From NCBI RefSeq assembly GCF_900177295.1, contig NZ_FWZX01000005.1:62001-126000 (forward strand): a stretch of DNA of 64,000 nucleotides. The letters run 5' to 3'. Source of the DNA: Tistlia consotensis USBA 355 (GTDB lineage Bacteria > Pseudomonadota > Alphaproteobacteria > Kiloniellales > DSM-21159). Positions 23,898 to 32,226 of the stretch are shown in pieces (the stretch's first letter is position 1; each line of letters starts with the position of its first letter). The position numbers and the translations under genes are program-made. The notes beneath the pieces are model-generated. The model did no database searches and was not told the origin of the DNA. It was given only the letters and a program-made list of their open reading frames with translations.

Positions 23898-25973
23898 TCA
23901 GCCGGCACGCCGCTCGCGCAGCGCGATGACGGCGCCGAGCACGACGAGACCGAACAGGATGGCGCGGGTGGCGTAGGGCAGCGTGGTGCCGGCCAGGAGC
24001 GTCTGCAGCGCGGTCAGCAGCAGCACGCCGCCAAGCATGCCGAGGTAGTGGCCGCGGCCGCCGGTGATCAGCGCGCCGCCGACCACGACCACCGCGATCG
24101 AGGGCAGCAGGTAGTCGTCGCCCATGCCCAGGCTGGCCTGGCCCGAGAAGCCGGTCAGCAGCACGCCGACCAGGCAGGAGCAGAGCGCCGAGAGCACGTA
24201 GACGCCGACCAGGGTCCAGTCGACGTTCACGCCCGAGAGGCGCGCCACCCTCTGGCCGTTGCCGATGCCGTAGACCCGCCGGCCGAAGGCGGTGCGGCCG
24301 AGCAGCAGCACGGCGAAGACGACGAAGGCGGCGACGAAGAACACGACCGGCGTGATGCCGACCAGCTTGGCGGTCATGAACCAGCGCAGGAGCGGCGAGG
24401 AGAAGCCGTCGGGCGTGCCGCCCGAGTAGATCAGCGCCAGGCCCTGCAGGATGCCGTTCATCGCCAGGGTCATGACGATCGGCGAGAGGCCGAGCACGAC
24501 GATGCCGAGGCCGTTGACCAGGCCGACCAGCACGGCGACCAGCAGCACCGCCGGCAGCGCGTAGAGCAGCGCCACGTCCGAGCCCTTGACCAGGCCGGCC
24601 AGCAGGATGCCGCAGAGGCCGATGGTCCAGGGCACCGAGAGGTCGAGGCCGCCGGTCAGGATCACCGTGCCCTGGCCCAGCGCCAGGATCGCCAGGAAGC
24701 AGGACAGCACCAGCAGCGAGTTCCAGTAGGTCCAGTTGCCGACCGCATGGCCGAGCCAGATCTCGGTGACCAGGACGACGCCGAGGAAGCAGAGGTAGGC
24801 CGGCAGCGCAAAGCGCAGCGTCTCGGCGTGGCGCTGGCCGAAGCCGACCGCCGTCGTGGCTCGGCGCCGGGCCGGCAGCGCCAGCTTGAGCCGCCGGTCG
24901 CCGCCGCCGAGCTGCCCGGGCAGCTGGCCGCGCCGGGCGGCGCCGAGCCGGCGGCCGGCGGCGCGCAGCTGGCGGGCCAGCACCGAGTCGCGGCTGACCG
25001 AGGCGCCGAGCACGGCGAGCACCAGGATCGTGCCCTCGGCGATCGTCGAGTAGTAGGCCGAGACGTTGAGCACCAGCAGGATGTTGACGACGATCATCAG
25101 GATGTAGGCGCCGAACATCGAGCCGAGCGGGCCGCCCCGGCCGCCGCCCAGGCGGGTGCCGCCGACCACCACGGCGGCGAAGATCGACAGCAGCATCGGG
25201 TTGCCGACCAGCGGGTCGCCGGAGCCGGTCTGGGCGCTGATGAACACGCCGGCGAGGCCGTAGAGGCCGCCGGCCAGCACGTAGACCGCGAAGCGCACCC
25301 AGTCGACGCGCAGGCCCGTCGAGGCCGCGGACTCGGGATCGCTGCCGACCGCGTAGAGCGCCGTGCCGAAGCGGCTCTTCTTCAGCCACAGCCAGAGCAG
25401 CCCGAGCACCCCGAGCAGCACCAGCGGCATCGGCAGCACGCCCGGGATGGCGTCGCCCAGGTAGGCGCTGCCGAGCGACGGCGAGACGAAGCCGCCGGGC
25501 TTGTCCATGACCAGCAGCGTGACGCCCTGCAGGATGAACATGCTGGAGAGCGTGACCACGATCGGCTGCAGGCGCAGGAAGGCGATGAAGAAGCCGTTGA
25601 AGGCCCCGGCCAGGGCGCCGACGCCGATGCCGGCCGCGGTCCAGAGCGGCACCGAGGCGTTCATGTCGGTCATGTCCATGTTGCTGGCCAGCACGACGTT
25701 GACCAGCGAGATGACCGCGGCCGCCGAGAGGTCGAAGCCGCCCGACAGGATGACCAGCGTCTCGCCGACGGCGGCGATCGCCAGAGTCGCGCCGCCGCTC
25801 GACAGGAAGGAGACGTCGAAGTAGCTCAGCGGCCCCTGGCTGATCAGGTCGACGACCAGGAACAGGGCCGCGAAAGCCAGCATGGCGATGACCAGGCCGC
25901 GGCTGCGGTTGAGGCTGCGGCCGAGCCGCGCCAGCGCCGTCATGCGCGCGCCGTTCCCGGACAGCGCGCTCAC
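23898..25973 (-). CDS. Sugar ABC transporter permease, two RbsC-like domains fused
   Basis: A 691-residue membrane protein holding two complete RbsC/XylH-type permease domains. The first half (residues about 20-330) contains IAAVGETLVILSGGFDLS and VVGGTRLGGGRGG; the second (about 370-690) contains ALGQGTVILTGGLDLSVPW and VVVGGALITGGRGHYLGMLG. A charged linker rich in Arg (RRLGAARRGQLPGQ) joins them. Most systems use two copies of one permease, so one fused chain would form the whole channel with fixed asymmetry. The GTG start at 25973 overlaps the ATPase stop (GTGA) and has GAGGAGG eight bases before it; an ATG at 25943 is possible. Confidence 0.88.
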   Translation of the reverse strand: MSALSGNGARMTALARLGRSLNRSRGLVIAMLAFAALFLVVDLISQGPLSYFDVSFLSSGGATLAIAAVGETLVILSGGFDLSAAAVISLVNVVLASNMDMTDMNASVPLWTAAGIGVGALAGAFNGFFIAFLRLQPIVVTLSSMFILQGVTLLVMDKPGGFVSPSLGSAYLGDAIPGVLPMPLVLLGVLGLLWLWLKKSRFGTALYAVGSDPESAASTGLRVDWVRFAVYVLAGGLYGLAGVFISAQTGSGDPLVGNPMLLSIFAAVVVGGTRLGGGRGGPLGSMFGAYILMIVVNILLVLNVSAYYSTIAEGTILVLAVLGASVSRDSVLARQLRAAGRRLGAARRGQLPGQLGGGDRRLKLALPARRRATTAVGFGQRHAETLRFALPAYLCFLGVVLVTEIWLGHAVGNWTYWNSLLVLSCFLAILALGQGTVILTGGLDLSVPWTIGLCGILLAGLVKGSDVALLYALPAVLLVAVLVGLVNGLGIVVLGLSPIVMTLAMNGILQGLALIYSGGTPDGFSSPLLRWFMTAKLVGITPVVFFVAAFVVFAVLLLGRTAFGRRVYGIGNGQRVARLSGVNVDWTLVGVYVLSALCSCLVGVLLTGFSGQASLGMGDDYLLPSIAVVVVGGALITGGRGHYLGMLGGVLLLTALQTLLAGTTLPYATRAILFGLVVLGAVIALRERRAG

Positions 25974-27520
25974 GACGCCGCCTCCTCGACCACGTCCGAG
26001 CCGCCGAGCGCGGCGCGCATGATGGTCGTCTCCTCCAGCGCGTCGCCGGCCAGGGTCTCGACCGTGCGGCCGCCGTAGAGCACCACGACCCGGTCCGAGA
26101 GGTTGACCAGCTCCGGCACCTCGGTCGAATGGAACAGGATCGAGCCGCCCTGGTCGGCGAAGGCGCGCATCAGCAGGTAGATCTCGTGCTTGGTGCCGAC
26201 GTCGATGCCGCGCGTCGGATCGAACAGCAGCAGGATCCGGCTCTCGGCGAACAGCCACTTGGCCAGCACGATCTTCTGCTGGTTGCCGCCGGAGAAGGCC
26301 GAGACCCGGGTCCAGAGCGCGCGCCGGTCGATCTCGACCCGGTCGAAGGTCGCGCCGACCTCCTCGAGCTCGCGCGCGCCGTCGATCAGGCCGCCCGAGA
26401 GCAGCGGCCGGGTCAGCCGGCCGATCACCGGCAGCGAGGCGTTGCGCCGGCCGTCGAGCTTCAGGAACAGGCCCTCGCTCTTGCGGTCCTGCGGCACCAG
26501 GCCGATGCCGATCTCGGGCCTCAGCGCGTCGCGCGGCGAGGTCATGACGACCGGCCTGCCGTCGACCTCGATGCGCCCGCGGTGCGTCTCGGCCAGGCCG
26601 AAGCAGGCGTGGAAAAGCTCGAGCTGGCCCATGCCCTGCAGGCCGGCGACGCCGAGGATCTCGCCACGGTGCAGGGTGAAGCTGGCGTGGCGCAGCTTGG
26701 CGCCGGCCGAGAGGTCCCTGCAGCCCAGCACCGGCTCGCCGATCGCGCCGGGCGCCCGGGTGCGGTCCGGATAGGTCTGGTCGAGGCTGCGGCCGACGAT
26801 CAGCTCGATGACCTCCCGGTCGCTGATCTCGCCGACCGCGCCGGAGGTGATGTGCTGGCCGTTGCGCAGGATGGTCAGGCGGTCGCAGAAGGCGCGCACC
26901 TCGCGCATGCGGTGCGAGATGAAGACGATGGTGACGCCGCGCCGCTTCTCCTCGGCGATGATCTCGCCGAGCCAGTCGACGTCGCGGCCGGTCAGGGTCG
27001 AGGTCGGCTCGTCGAGCAGCAGGATCCTGGGCTCGCGGAACAGCGCGCGGGCGATCTCCAGCTTCTGCTGGACCGCCAGGTCGAGCTCGCCGACCTCGGC
27101 CCCGAGATCGACCTCGAAGCCGAGCCGGTCGAAGTGCGCGCGCAGCGCCTCGGCGGCGCGCCGGCGCCGGATCATGCCGCTCGGGCCGACCGGCGCGTAG
27201 GGCATCAGCATGTTGTCGAGCACGGTCAGGTCGCGGACCAGGGTCATCTCCTGGAAGGCGGTCTGGATGCCGGCCCGGTGGGCGTGGCGCGGCGAGGCCA
27301 GGGCGACCGTCCCGCCGAACACCTCGAAGCGGCCGTGGTCGGGCTCGAGCAGTCCCGACAGCAGCTTGACGATGGTCGACTTGCCGGCGCCGTTCTCGCC
27401 GAGCAGGGCATGGACGCTGCCCGGCGCGATCTCGAAGGAGACGTCGTCGACCGCGACGGTCGCGCCGAAGGATTTGCGCACCCCGACCAGGGAAACGGCC
27501 GGAGCAGCGGCCTGGATCAT
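25970..27520 (-). CDS. Sugar ABC transporter ATP-binding protein, RbsA/MglA type
   Basis: A 516-residue protein with two ATPase domains. The first has Walker A GENGAGKST (41-49) and Walker B ILLLDEPTSTL, but its signature region reads VGELDLAVQQ instead of LSGGQQ. The second has a degenerate Walker A (LGVAGLQGMGQLE) but a canonical FSGGNQQKIVLAKWL signature and ILLLFDPTRGID. Each composite site thus has one good half, as is usual in RbsA-type proteins. It energises the fused permease downstream. Confidence 0.93.
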   Translation of the reverse strand: MIQAAAPAVSLVGVRKSFGATVAVDDVSFEIAPGSVHALLGENGAGKSTIVKLLSGLLEPDHGRFEVFGGTVALASPRHAHRAGIQTAFQEMTLVRDLTVLDNMLMPYAPVGPSGMIRRRRAAEALRAHFDRLGFEVDLGAEVGELDLAVQQKLEIARALFREPRILLLDEPTSTLTGRDVDWLGEIIAEEKRRGVTIVFISHRMREVRAFCDRLTILRNGQHITSGAVGEISDREVIELIVGRSLDQTYPDRTRAPGAIGEPVLGCRDLSAGAKLRHASFTLHRGEILGVAGLQGMGQLELFHACFGLAETHRGRIEVDGRPVVMTSPRDALRPEIGIGLVPQDRKSEGLFLKLDGRRNASLPVIGRLTRPLLSGGLIDGARELEEVGATFDRVEIDRRALWTRVSAFSGGNQQKIVLAKWLFAESRILLLFDPTRGIDVGTKHEIYLLMRAFADQGGSILFHSTEVPELVNLSDRVVVLYGGRTVETLAGDALEETTIMRAALGGSDVVEEAAS

Positions 27521-27649
27521 GGCATGGGCTCCCGGGGACGGCGCCGGGCGGCGCCGCCAGTCTGAGCGAAGGAAACGGCCTGGGCGAAAAAAGGCGGGGC
27601 GGACCGGATCCGGCGGGACCGCAACCGGCCCGCCCGCGGGAGGTTCGGC

Positions 27650-28801
27650 TCAGAGCTCGGGTTGGCCCACCAGAGCGGCGTTGAGGCCGATCTCCGGGGT
27701 CTGCTCGGAGAAGATCGAGGCAAACCAGCCGGGGTTCGGCACGATCGACGGCTTGAAGGCGTTGCAGCCGTTCTTCATCTCTTCCCAGGTGCCCTGGTCG
27801 CACAGCTTGACCGTGTCGTTGGTCACGATCGGCAGCGGCAGGATCACCTTCTTCGGCACGTCCTTGCCCTCCAGCTTCTGGACCGCCAGCTTGAGCGCGA
27901 GCGCGCCCGAGTAGGGCGGCGAGGCATAGGAGATGCGCGGCGCGCCGAGCGGCGCGTAGGGCGAGGAGGCACCCTCGACCTCGGTGCCGACCGGCAGCAT
28001 CTGGATGCGGCCGCCGTTGGCGCCCTCGCCGGCGCAGGGCAGCAGCTGCTCGGGCTTCTTGCCGGCTTCGAGCTGCATGGCGTTGGCGGTGTAGCAGCCG
28101 ACCTGCATCCACAGGCCGTCGATGTCGTCCCAGGTCCGGGTCGCCAGGATCTTGGACAGCTCGGTGCGCGCCACGGCCTGGCTCCACATGCCGACCGCCT
28201 CGCCGACGACGTGGATGTCCGGGTACTTGGCGAAGACCTCCTTGGCGGCGGCGGTGCGCAGGTTGTCGACCGAGGTCCCGGGCACGCCGGTGACCACGAC
28301 GATGTTGCCCTTGCCGTTCAGCTTCTTGGCCAGCCACTCGGCGGTCACCCGCCCGGCCTCGGTCTGGTCGATGTGGACGTTGTAGGCGCAGGGCTCGGTG
28401 ATCTCGGCATCGTAGGCGAAGACCAGCACGCCCTTGTCGCAGGCGTTCTTGACGACCTGGTTGAGCGCCGTCGGCGAGATTGGGAAGACGACGATCGCCT
28501 CGGCGCCGGCCTGCACCATGGCGTTGATCTGCTGGATCTGGCGCTGGGCGTTCGGGCCGGCGACCTGGACCTGCAGGTCGACCTTGTCGGCGAGGCTCTT
28601 ATGCAGGGCCATCGCCTTGACCATGTTGGCGGCCTCGGCCTGCCAGTCGTTGCCGATGAAGCTCATCGACAGGAAGATCTTGTGCTTGCCGGCGGCCCGG
28701 GCGGGCGTCGCCGGGCCGCTGCCGGCGAGCAGCGCGGCCCCCAGGGCCAGCGTGCCGGCCGCGAGCGCCGCGCCCCGCAGCATCCTCGAGATGCGAGTCA
28801 T
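27650..28801 (-). CDS. Periplasmic sugar-binding protein of the ABC transporter
   Basis: A 383-residue exported RbsB-family (periplasmic binding protein type I) protein. The signal peptide (residues about 8-36, ending ATPARAAG) is followed by KIFLSMSFIGNDWQAEAANM, and the ligand-binding core shows INAMVQAGAEAIVVFPIS and VFAYDAEITEPCAYNVHID. Several cysteines in the mature part (ACDKG, PCAYN, VGCYTA, LPCAGE, LCDQG, GCNAF) may form disulphides. It is the first gene of the operon, with the promoter in the divergent region to the GntR gene. Confidence 0.93.
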   Translation of the reverse strand: MTRISRMLRGAALAAGTLALGAALLAGSGPATPARAAGKHKIFLSMSFIGNDWQAEAANMVKAMALHKSLADKVDLQVQVAGPNAQRQIQQINAMVQAGAEAIVVFPISPTALNQVVKNACDKGVLVFAYDAEITEPCAYNVHIDQTEAGRVTAEWLAKKLNGKGNIVVVTGVPGTSVDNLRTAAAKEVFAKYPDIHVVGEAVGMWSQAVARTELSKILATRTWDDIDGLWMQVGCYTANAMQLEAGKKPEQLLPCAGEGANGGRIQMLPVGTEVEGASSPYAPLGAPRISYASPPYSGALALKLAVQKLEGKDVPKKVILPLPIVTNDTVKLCDQGTWEEMKNGCNAFKPSIVPNPGWFASIFSEQTPEIGLNAALVGQPEL

Positions 28802-28886
28802 GAAATCCCTCCTCCCTCATCGTTTCGCCCGCCCTTCAGCGAGCGGTTTTCGTCGGGACCCGCGGCAGCCGCGCCGTTGATCCGTT

Positions 28887-28919
28887 TTGATCATAGATCA
28901 GAAATCAAATATCATTCAA
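28887..28919. promoter_or_regulatory. Divergent promoters with palindromic operator TGATCATAGATCA
   Basis: A perfect inverted repeat TGATC-ATA-GATCA lies at 28888-28900. For the GntR gene a -35 TTGATC (28887-28892) and -10 TATCAT (28910-28915) are 17 bp apart. For the ABC operon, on the minus strand, a -35 TTGAAT (28919-28914) and -10 TATGAT (28895-28890) are 18 bp apart. The palindrome overlaps the -35 of one promoter and the -10 of the other, so a bound regulator would block both. The likely ligand is the FCD-GntR protein next door. Promoter boxes are read by eye. Confidence 0.6.
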
Positions 28920-28984
28920 GGCACCCGTTGCGGAAAGGACTGAATCGGGGCACTTGCAGTCCCTGGTGGAGGAAAGCTCGGGTC

Positions 28985-29665
28985 ATGACGATCGCGACGG
29001 AAGGAAAAGGAGCGCTGCAGGTCGCGCCGCTGGCGCGCAAGACGCTGCAGGACGAGGTCTATCGGGAGATCTGCGAGCTGATCCTCGACGGCGGCATCGC
29101 GCCCGGCCAGCAGGTGACCATCCAGTCCCTGGCCGACGCCTTCGGGGTCAGCGCGATGCCGGTGCGCGAGGCGCTCAAGCGGCTGACCGCCGCCGAGGCC
29201 CTGACCGTCGTCTCCGGCCGCACGATCGGCATCCCGAAGCTCAGCGCCGAGCGCCTGGACGATCTCTACCGGGTGCGGATCGAGATCGAGCCGCTGGCCG
29301 GACGCTGGGCCGCCGGGCGCATCGACGCCGCGACCCTGGCCGAGCTCCGGGCGCAGCTGGCGGCGCTGGAGCAGGCCAACCGCACGGGCGACGTCAAGGC
29401 CTACCTGCGCGCCAACCGGGCCTACCACTTCACGATCTACCGCAGCGCCGGCTCGACCGTGCTGCTGCCGATCATCGAGAGCCTGTGGCTGCAGATCAGC
29501 CCCTACTTCCACCTGCTCCAGGAATCCGGCAACTACCGCACCGCCAACCAGCACCACGCGGCCATGCTGGCCGGCCTCGAGGCCGGCGACGGCCCTGCGG
29601 TCGAGGCGGCGATCCGGGGCGACATCGCCGACGCCTACCGGGTGCTGGCGGGCCTGTTCGGCTAG
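28985..29665 (+). CDS. GntR family regulator, FCD subfamily
   Basis: A 226-residue regulator. Residues about 15-80 form the GntR winged helix (EVYREICELILDGGIAPGQ, then LADAFGVSAMPVREALKRL). The C-terminal FCD ligand domain has the metal-type residues of this subgroup (RVRIEIEPLAG, NRAYHFTIYR, NQHHAAMLAGL). It is divergent from the sugar ABC operon and presumably represses it and itself through the palindrome at 28888-28900; the inducer would be a sugar acid of the pathway. Confidence 0.92.
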   Translation: MTIATEGKGALQVAPLARKTLQDEVYREICELILDGGIAPGQQVTIQSLADAFGVSAMPVREALKRLTAAEALTVVSGRTIGIPKLSAERLDDLYRVRIEIEPLAGRWAAGRIDAATLAELRAQLAALEQANRTGDVKAYLRANRAYHFTIYRSAGSTVLLPIIESLWLQISPYFHLLQESGNYRTANQHHAAMLAGLEAGDGPAVEAAIRGDIADAYRVLAGLFG

Positions 29666-29731
29666 GGTCCCGATCGCGACAGTCGATGGATCGAATTTCG
29701 CGTGAATGGGCAGACTAACCTATTGATCCTG

Positions 29732-29791
29732 GTGTGATTCAGCTTCCGAAATTCGGCCCATGCAACGGGCCGAAATTCGGAACCATCACAC
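29732..29791. terminator. Two-part inverted repeat between convergent genes
   Basis: A perfect 14-bp stem (CCGAAATTCGGCCC at 29746-29759, partner at 29767-29780) with a 7-nt loop is enclosed by a second perfect pair GTGTGAT (29732-29738) and ATCACAC (29785-29791). It lies between the GntR gene and the convergent peptidase-acetyltransferase gene and is likely a bidirectional terminator. The inner arm contains the self-complementary CCGAAATTCGG, so a protein-binding site is an alternative. Confidence 0.6.
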
Positions 29792-30894
29792 TAGCTCGCG
29801 CCGGCCAGCTCCTTGCGGAAGGTCAGCGAGGTCGTGCGGTCGTAGCCGGGATGCGCGGTCTCGGCGACCCTGGAGAAGCCGAGCGCCGCGAAGATCCGGT
29901 GGTTGTCGGTCAGCTCGACCCGGGTCTGCAGGGTCAGCGCCGGCCGGCCGGCGGCCGCCGCGACGCGCTCGGCCTCGGCCAGCAGGGCGCGCGCCAGGCC
30001 GCGGCCCTGCAGGGCCGGCGCGACCGCGATCTTGCCGACGTAGGCCGCATCGGGATCGAGCCGCAGGAAGGCACAGGCGATCGGCCGGCCGCCCCCGGTC
30101 TCGGCGTCGTCGCGCACCAGCAGCAGGCGCTCGGCGCGCGCCTTCCCGGCGAGCGCCTCGGCGGTCAGGGCATCGGCCGACGACGGCGGATCGATCCGCC
30201 CGGCCATCGGGGCGAAGCTGGCCGCGACCAGATCGAGCAGCGCGGGCCAGTCGGCGAAGTCGCTCGGCCCGACCTCGACCCGCCAGCCCTCGGCCCCCCC
30301 GCCCCGCTCGGCGAGCCGCCGCGCGAGCACGCCGAGGATCGTCTCGACCGCGCGCTCCATGGTCGCCAGGGTGAGACGCCCATCCCCGTCCGCCTCGGCC
30401 GCCGGCGGCACGTGGACGAAGCCGCAGGGGATGCCGAGCCCGCGCGCCTCGACGAAGTGCCGGGTGCGGAAGAAGAGGTCGTTGCAGACGTAGCCGCCGG
30501 CATCGTCGGACCAGCCGACCGGCACGCCGGCTGCCTCCAGGGCCCGGTGCAGCGCGCCCAGCGGCAGGGTCGAGGGATAGGCCGCCGGCGCCGCCGCGTC
30601 GATCGCCCCCGGCCCCTGAGTCCGTCCCGCCGCGTCCGGCCGCCCGGCCCGACTGGCGTTGCGCGCGAGGCGCTCGAGCCGGATCGGCCCGGCGCCCGCG
30701 ACGCCGAGCATCACGACGGCATCGGGCCGCCCGGCCTCGATGGCCTCCGCGAGGCCCGCGGCAGCGCCGGCGAACTCGGTCGGCAGCGTCAGGGTGGAGA
30801 GGCCCGACGCGCGGTCGGTGAAGCGCCGCACCAGCGCTTCCGCCGGATTGCTGGGGACACCCGGAAAGGGGCCGAAGCCCGAGAGCAGGATCAT
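29791..30894 (-). CDS. Pyroglutamyl peptidase I fused to a GNAT acetyltransferase
   Basis: A 367-residue fusion. Residues 1 to about 195 are a C15 pyroglutamyl-peptidase domain: FGPFPGVPSNPAE, catalytic Glu74 (RLERLARNAS), Cys137 (GGYVCNDLFF) and His161 (CGFVHVPP). Residues about 205-367 are a GNAT domain with the acetyl-CoA loop VAPALQGRGLARALL (291-305) and the C-terminal NHRIFAALGF. The first part removes N-terminal pyroglutamate from peptides; the second acetylates an amine. The two are in one frame with no internal stop, so this is a real fusion in the sequence given. The start at 30894 has a normal MILLSGFGPF beginning. Confidence 0.85.
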   Translation of the reverse strand: MILLSGFGPFPGVPSNPAEALVRRFTDRASGLSTLTLPTEFAGAAAGLAEAIEAGRPDAVVMLGVAGAGPIRLERLARNASRAGRPDAAGRTQGPGAIDAAAPAAYPSTLPLGALHRALEAAGVPVGWSDDAGGYVCNDLFFRTRHFVEARGLGIPCGFVHVPPAAEADGDGRLTLATMERAVETILGVLARRLAERGGGAEGWRVEVGPSDFADWPALLDLVAASFAPMAGRIDPPSSADALTAEALAGKARAERLLLVRDDAETGGGRPIACAFLRLDPDAAYVGKIAVAPALQGRGLARALLAEAERVAAAAGRPALTLQTRVELTDNHRIFAALGFSRVAETAHPGYDRTTSLTFRKELAGAS

Positions 30895-31025
30895 CTCCTG
30901 GCCGCTCCCTTCCCGGCGCGTCCCCGCTTCCGGCGACGATCCGTTGGCCCCGGAGCGAACGGCGGCGAAACGGGCGTCGGCAGCTGAGGCATCGGGTGGG
31001 ACACGGCGGATTGCTCGAAAGGGGA

Positions 31026-31049
31026 CGGCCGCCCCGCAGGGAGCGGCCG
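31026..31049. terminator. GC hairpin between two genes
   Basis: CGGCCGC (31026-31032) pairs with GCGGCCG (31043-31049) around a 10-nt loop, downstream of the alcohol dehydrogenase gene end on the minus strand. No T-run is present, so terminator strength is doubtful. Confidence 0.35.
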
Positions 31050-31087
31050 CCCGGATCCTAGCCCGCCGGCGGGCCCGCGTCGCGCGG

Positions 31088-32104
31088 CTATTCGCCGTCG
31101 ATGCCGCCCGCGATCTCGACGACCACCTTGCCGCGGGCGCTGCGCTCGCGCAGGGCCCGGTAGGCCTCCTCGACGCTCTCCAGGGCGAAGCGGCGCGGGT
31201 CGAGCTGCGGCGCGACCTTGCCGGCTTCGACCAGCCGCCTCGCCTCCTCCAGGATCTCGCCGTGGTGCGCCGCCCCCTCGCCGGTCAGCAGCGGCAGCAG
31301 GGTGAAGACACCGGAGTAGGTCGCCGCCTTGAAGGACAGCGGCCCGAGCGCATGGCTGCCCCAGCCGAGCGCGCTGACGACATGGCCGAAGCGCCGCACG
31401 GCCTGGAACGAGGCGTCGAGCGTGGCACCGCCGGCGGTGTCGTAGACCAGGTCGAAGCCGGCACCGCCGGTCAGCCGGCCGACGTAGTCCTCGACCGTCT
31501 CGCTGCGGTAGTCGATGAAGCTCGCGCCGAGCCGCTCGACCTCGCCGCGCTTCGGCTCCGAGTCGGTGGCGAAGACCTCGGCGCCGAAGGCCCGGGCGAT
31601 CTGGATCGCCATCCGCCCGACACCGCCGCCGCCGCCGTGGACCAGCACCCGCTGCCCGGCCGAGACCCCGGCGCGGTCGACCAGGCCCTCCCAGGCGGTG
31701 ACGAAGACCAGCGGCAGCGCCGCCGCCTCGCGCATCGTCAGGTTGGCGGGCTTGTGGGCGAGCAGGGCCTCGTCGACCGAGGCGAAGCCGGCCAGCGAGC
31801 CCTGCCGGCCGCCGACGCCGCCGGTCATGCCGTAGACCTCGTCGCCGCTGCGCCAGCGCGTGACGCCGGGGCCGACCGCCTCGACGACGCCGGCCAGGTC
31901 GAGCCCGAGCACCGCCGGCGGCGCCTGGCGGGCGTGGGCGGCGACGCCCTCCTGGATCTTCAGGTCGAGCGGGTTGACGCCGCTCGCGGCGATACGGACC
32001 AGCACCTGGCCCGGTCCCGGCTCGGGGCGCGACAGGCTGGCCAGGCGGAGGGGCTTGCCGTGGGCTTCGAGGACGGCGGCCGGCATGAGAACGGTCGAGG
32101 ACAT
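31088..32104 (-). CDS. Zinc-less alcohol dehydrogenase / quinone oxidoreductase family
   Basis: A 338-residue medium-chain dehydrogenase. The N-terminal domain shows VRIAASGVNPLDLKI and LGLDLAGVVEAVGPGV, where the zinc Cys is replaced (SGVNPLDLK), as in quinone oxidoreductases. The NADPH site is VLVHGGGGGVGRMAIQIA. The start at 32104 has a GAAAGGAG site. It is divergent from a LysR gene, which may control it. Confidence 0.9.
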   Translation of the reverse strand: MSSTVLMPAAVLEAHGKPLRLASLSRPEPGPGQVLVRIAASGVNPLDLKIQEGVAAHARQAPPAVLGLDLAGVVEAVGPGVTRWRSGDEVYGMTGGVGGRQGSLAGFASVDEALLAHKPANLTMREAAALPLVFVTAWEGLVDRAGVSAGQRVLVHGGGGGVGRMAIQIARAFGAEVFATDSEPKRGEVERLGASFIDYRSETVEDYVGRLTGGAGFDLVYDTAGGATLDASFQAVRRFGHVVSALGWGSHALGPLSFKAATYSGVFTLLPLLTGEGAAHHGEILEEARRLVEAGKVAPQLDPRRFALESVEEAYRALRERSARGKVVVEIAGGIDGE

Positions 32105-32184
32105 GGGGTGCTCCTTTCGTGGATTTCCTGGAGCCGAATGTTTGCCTTTCGCATCCGCATGGAAATCGACGTTGATGCACGAGC

Positions 32185-32204
32185 CCCATTCATTATTGAA
32201 TGGG
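32185..32204. promoter_or_regulatory. Perfect palindrome, candidate LysR operator
   Basis: CCCATTCA-TTAT-TGAATGGG is a perfect inverted repeat with 8-bp arms between the divergent alcohol dehydrogenase and LysR genes. LysR-type regulators bind such interrupted dyads. It ends 22 bp before the LysR start, so autoregulation is also possible. Confidence 0.6.
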
Positions 32205-32226
32205 ACTGCAGAACCGGGAGCCGGCC

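Noticed and set aside
25974-28337. Upstream extension of the fused permease frame to 28337
   Set aside because: It runs through the ATPase and binding-protein genes in another frame; the GTG at 25973 with GAGGAGG is the proper start.
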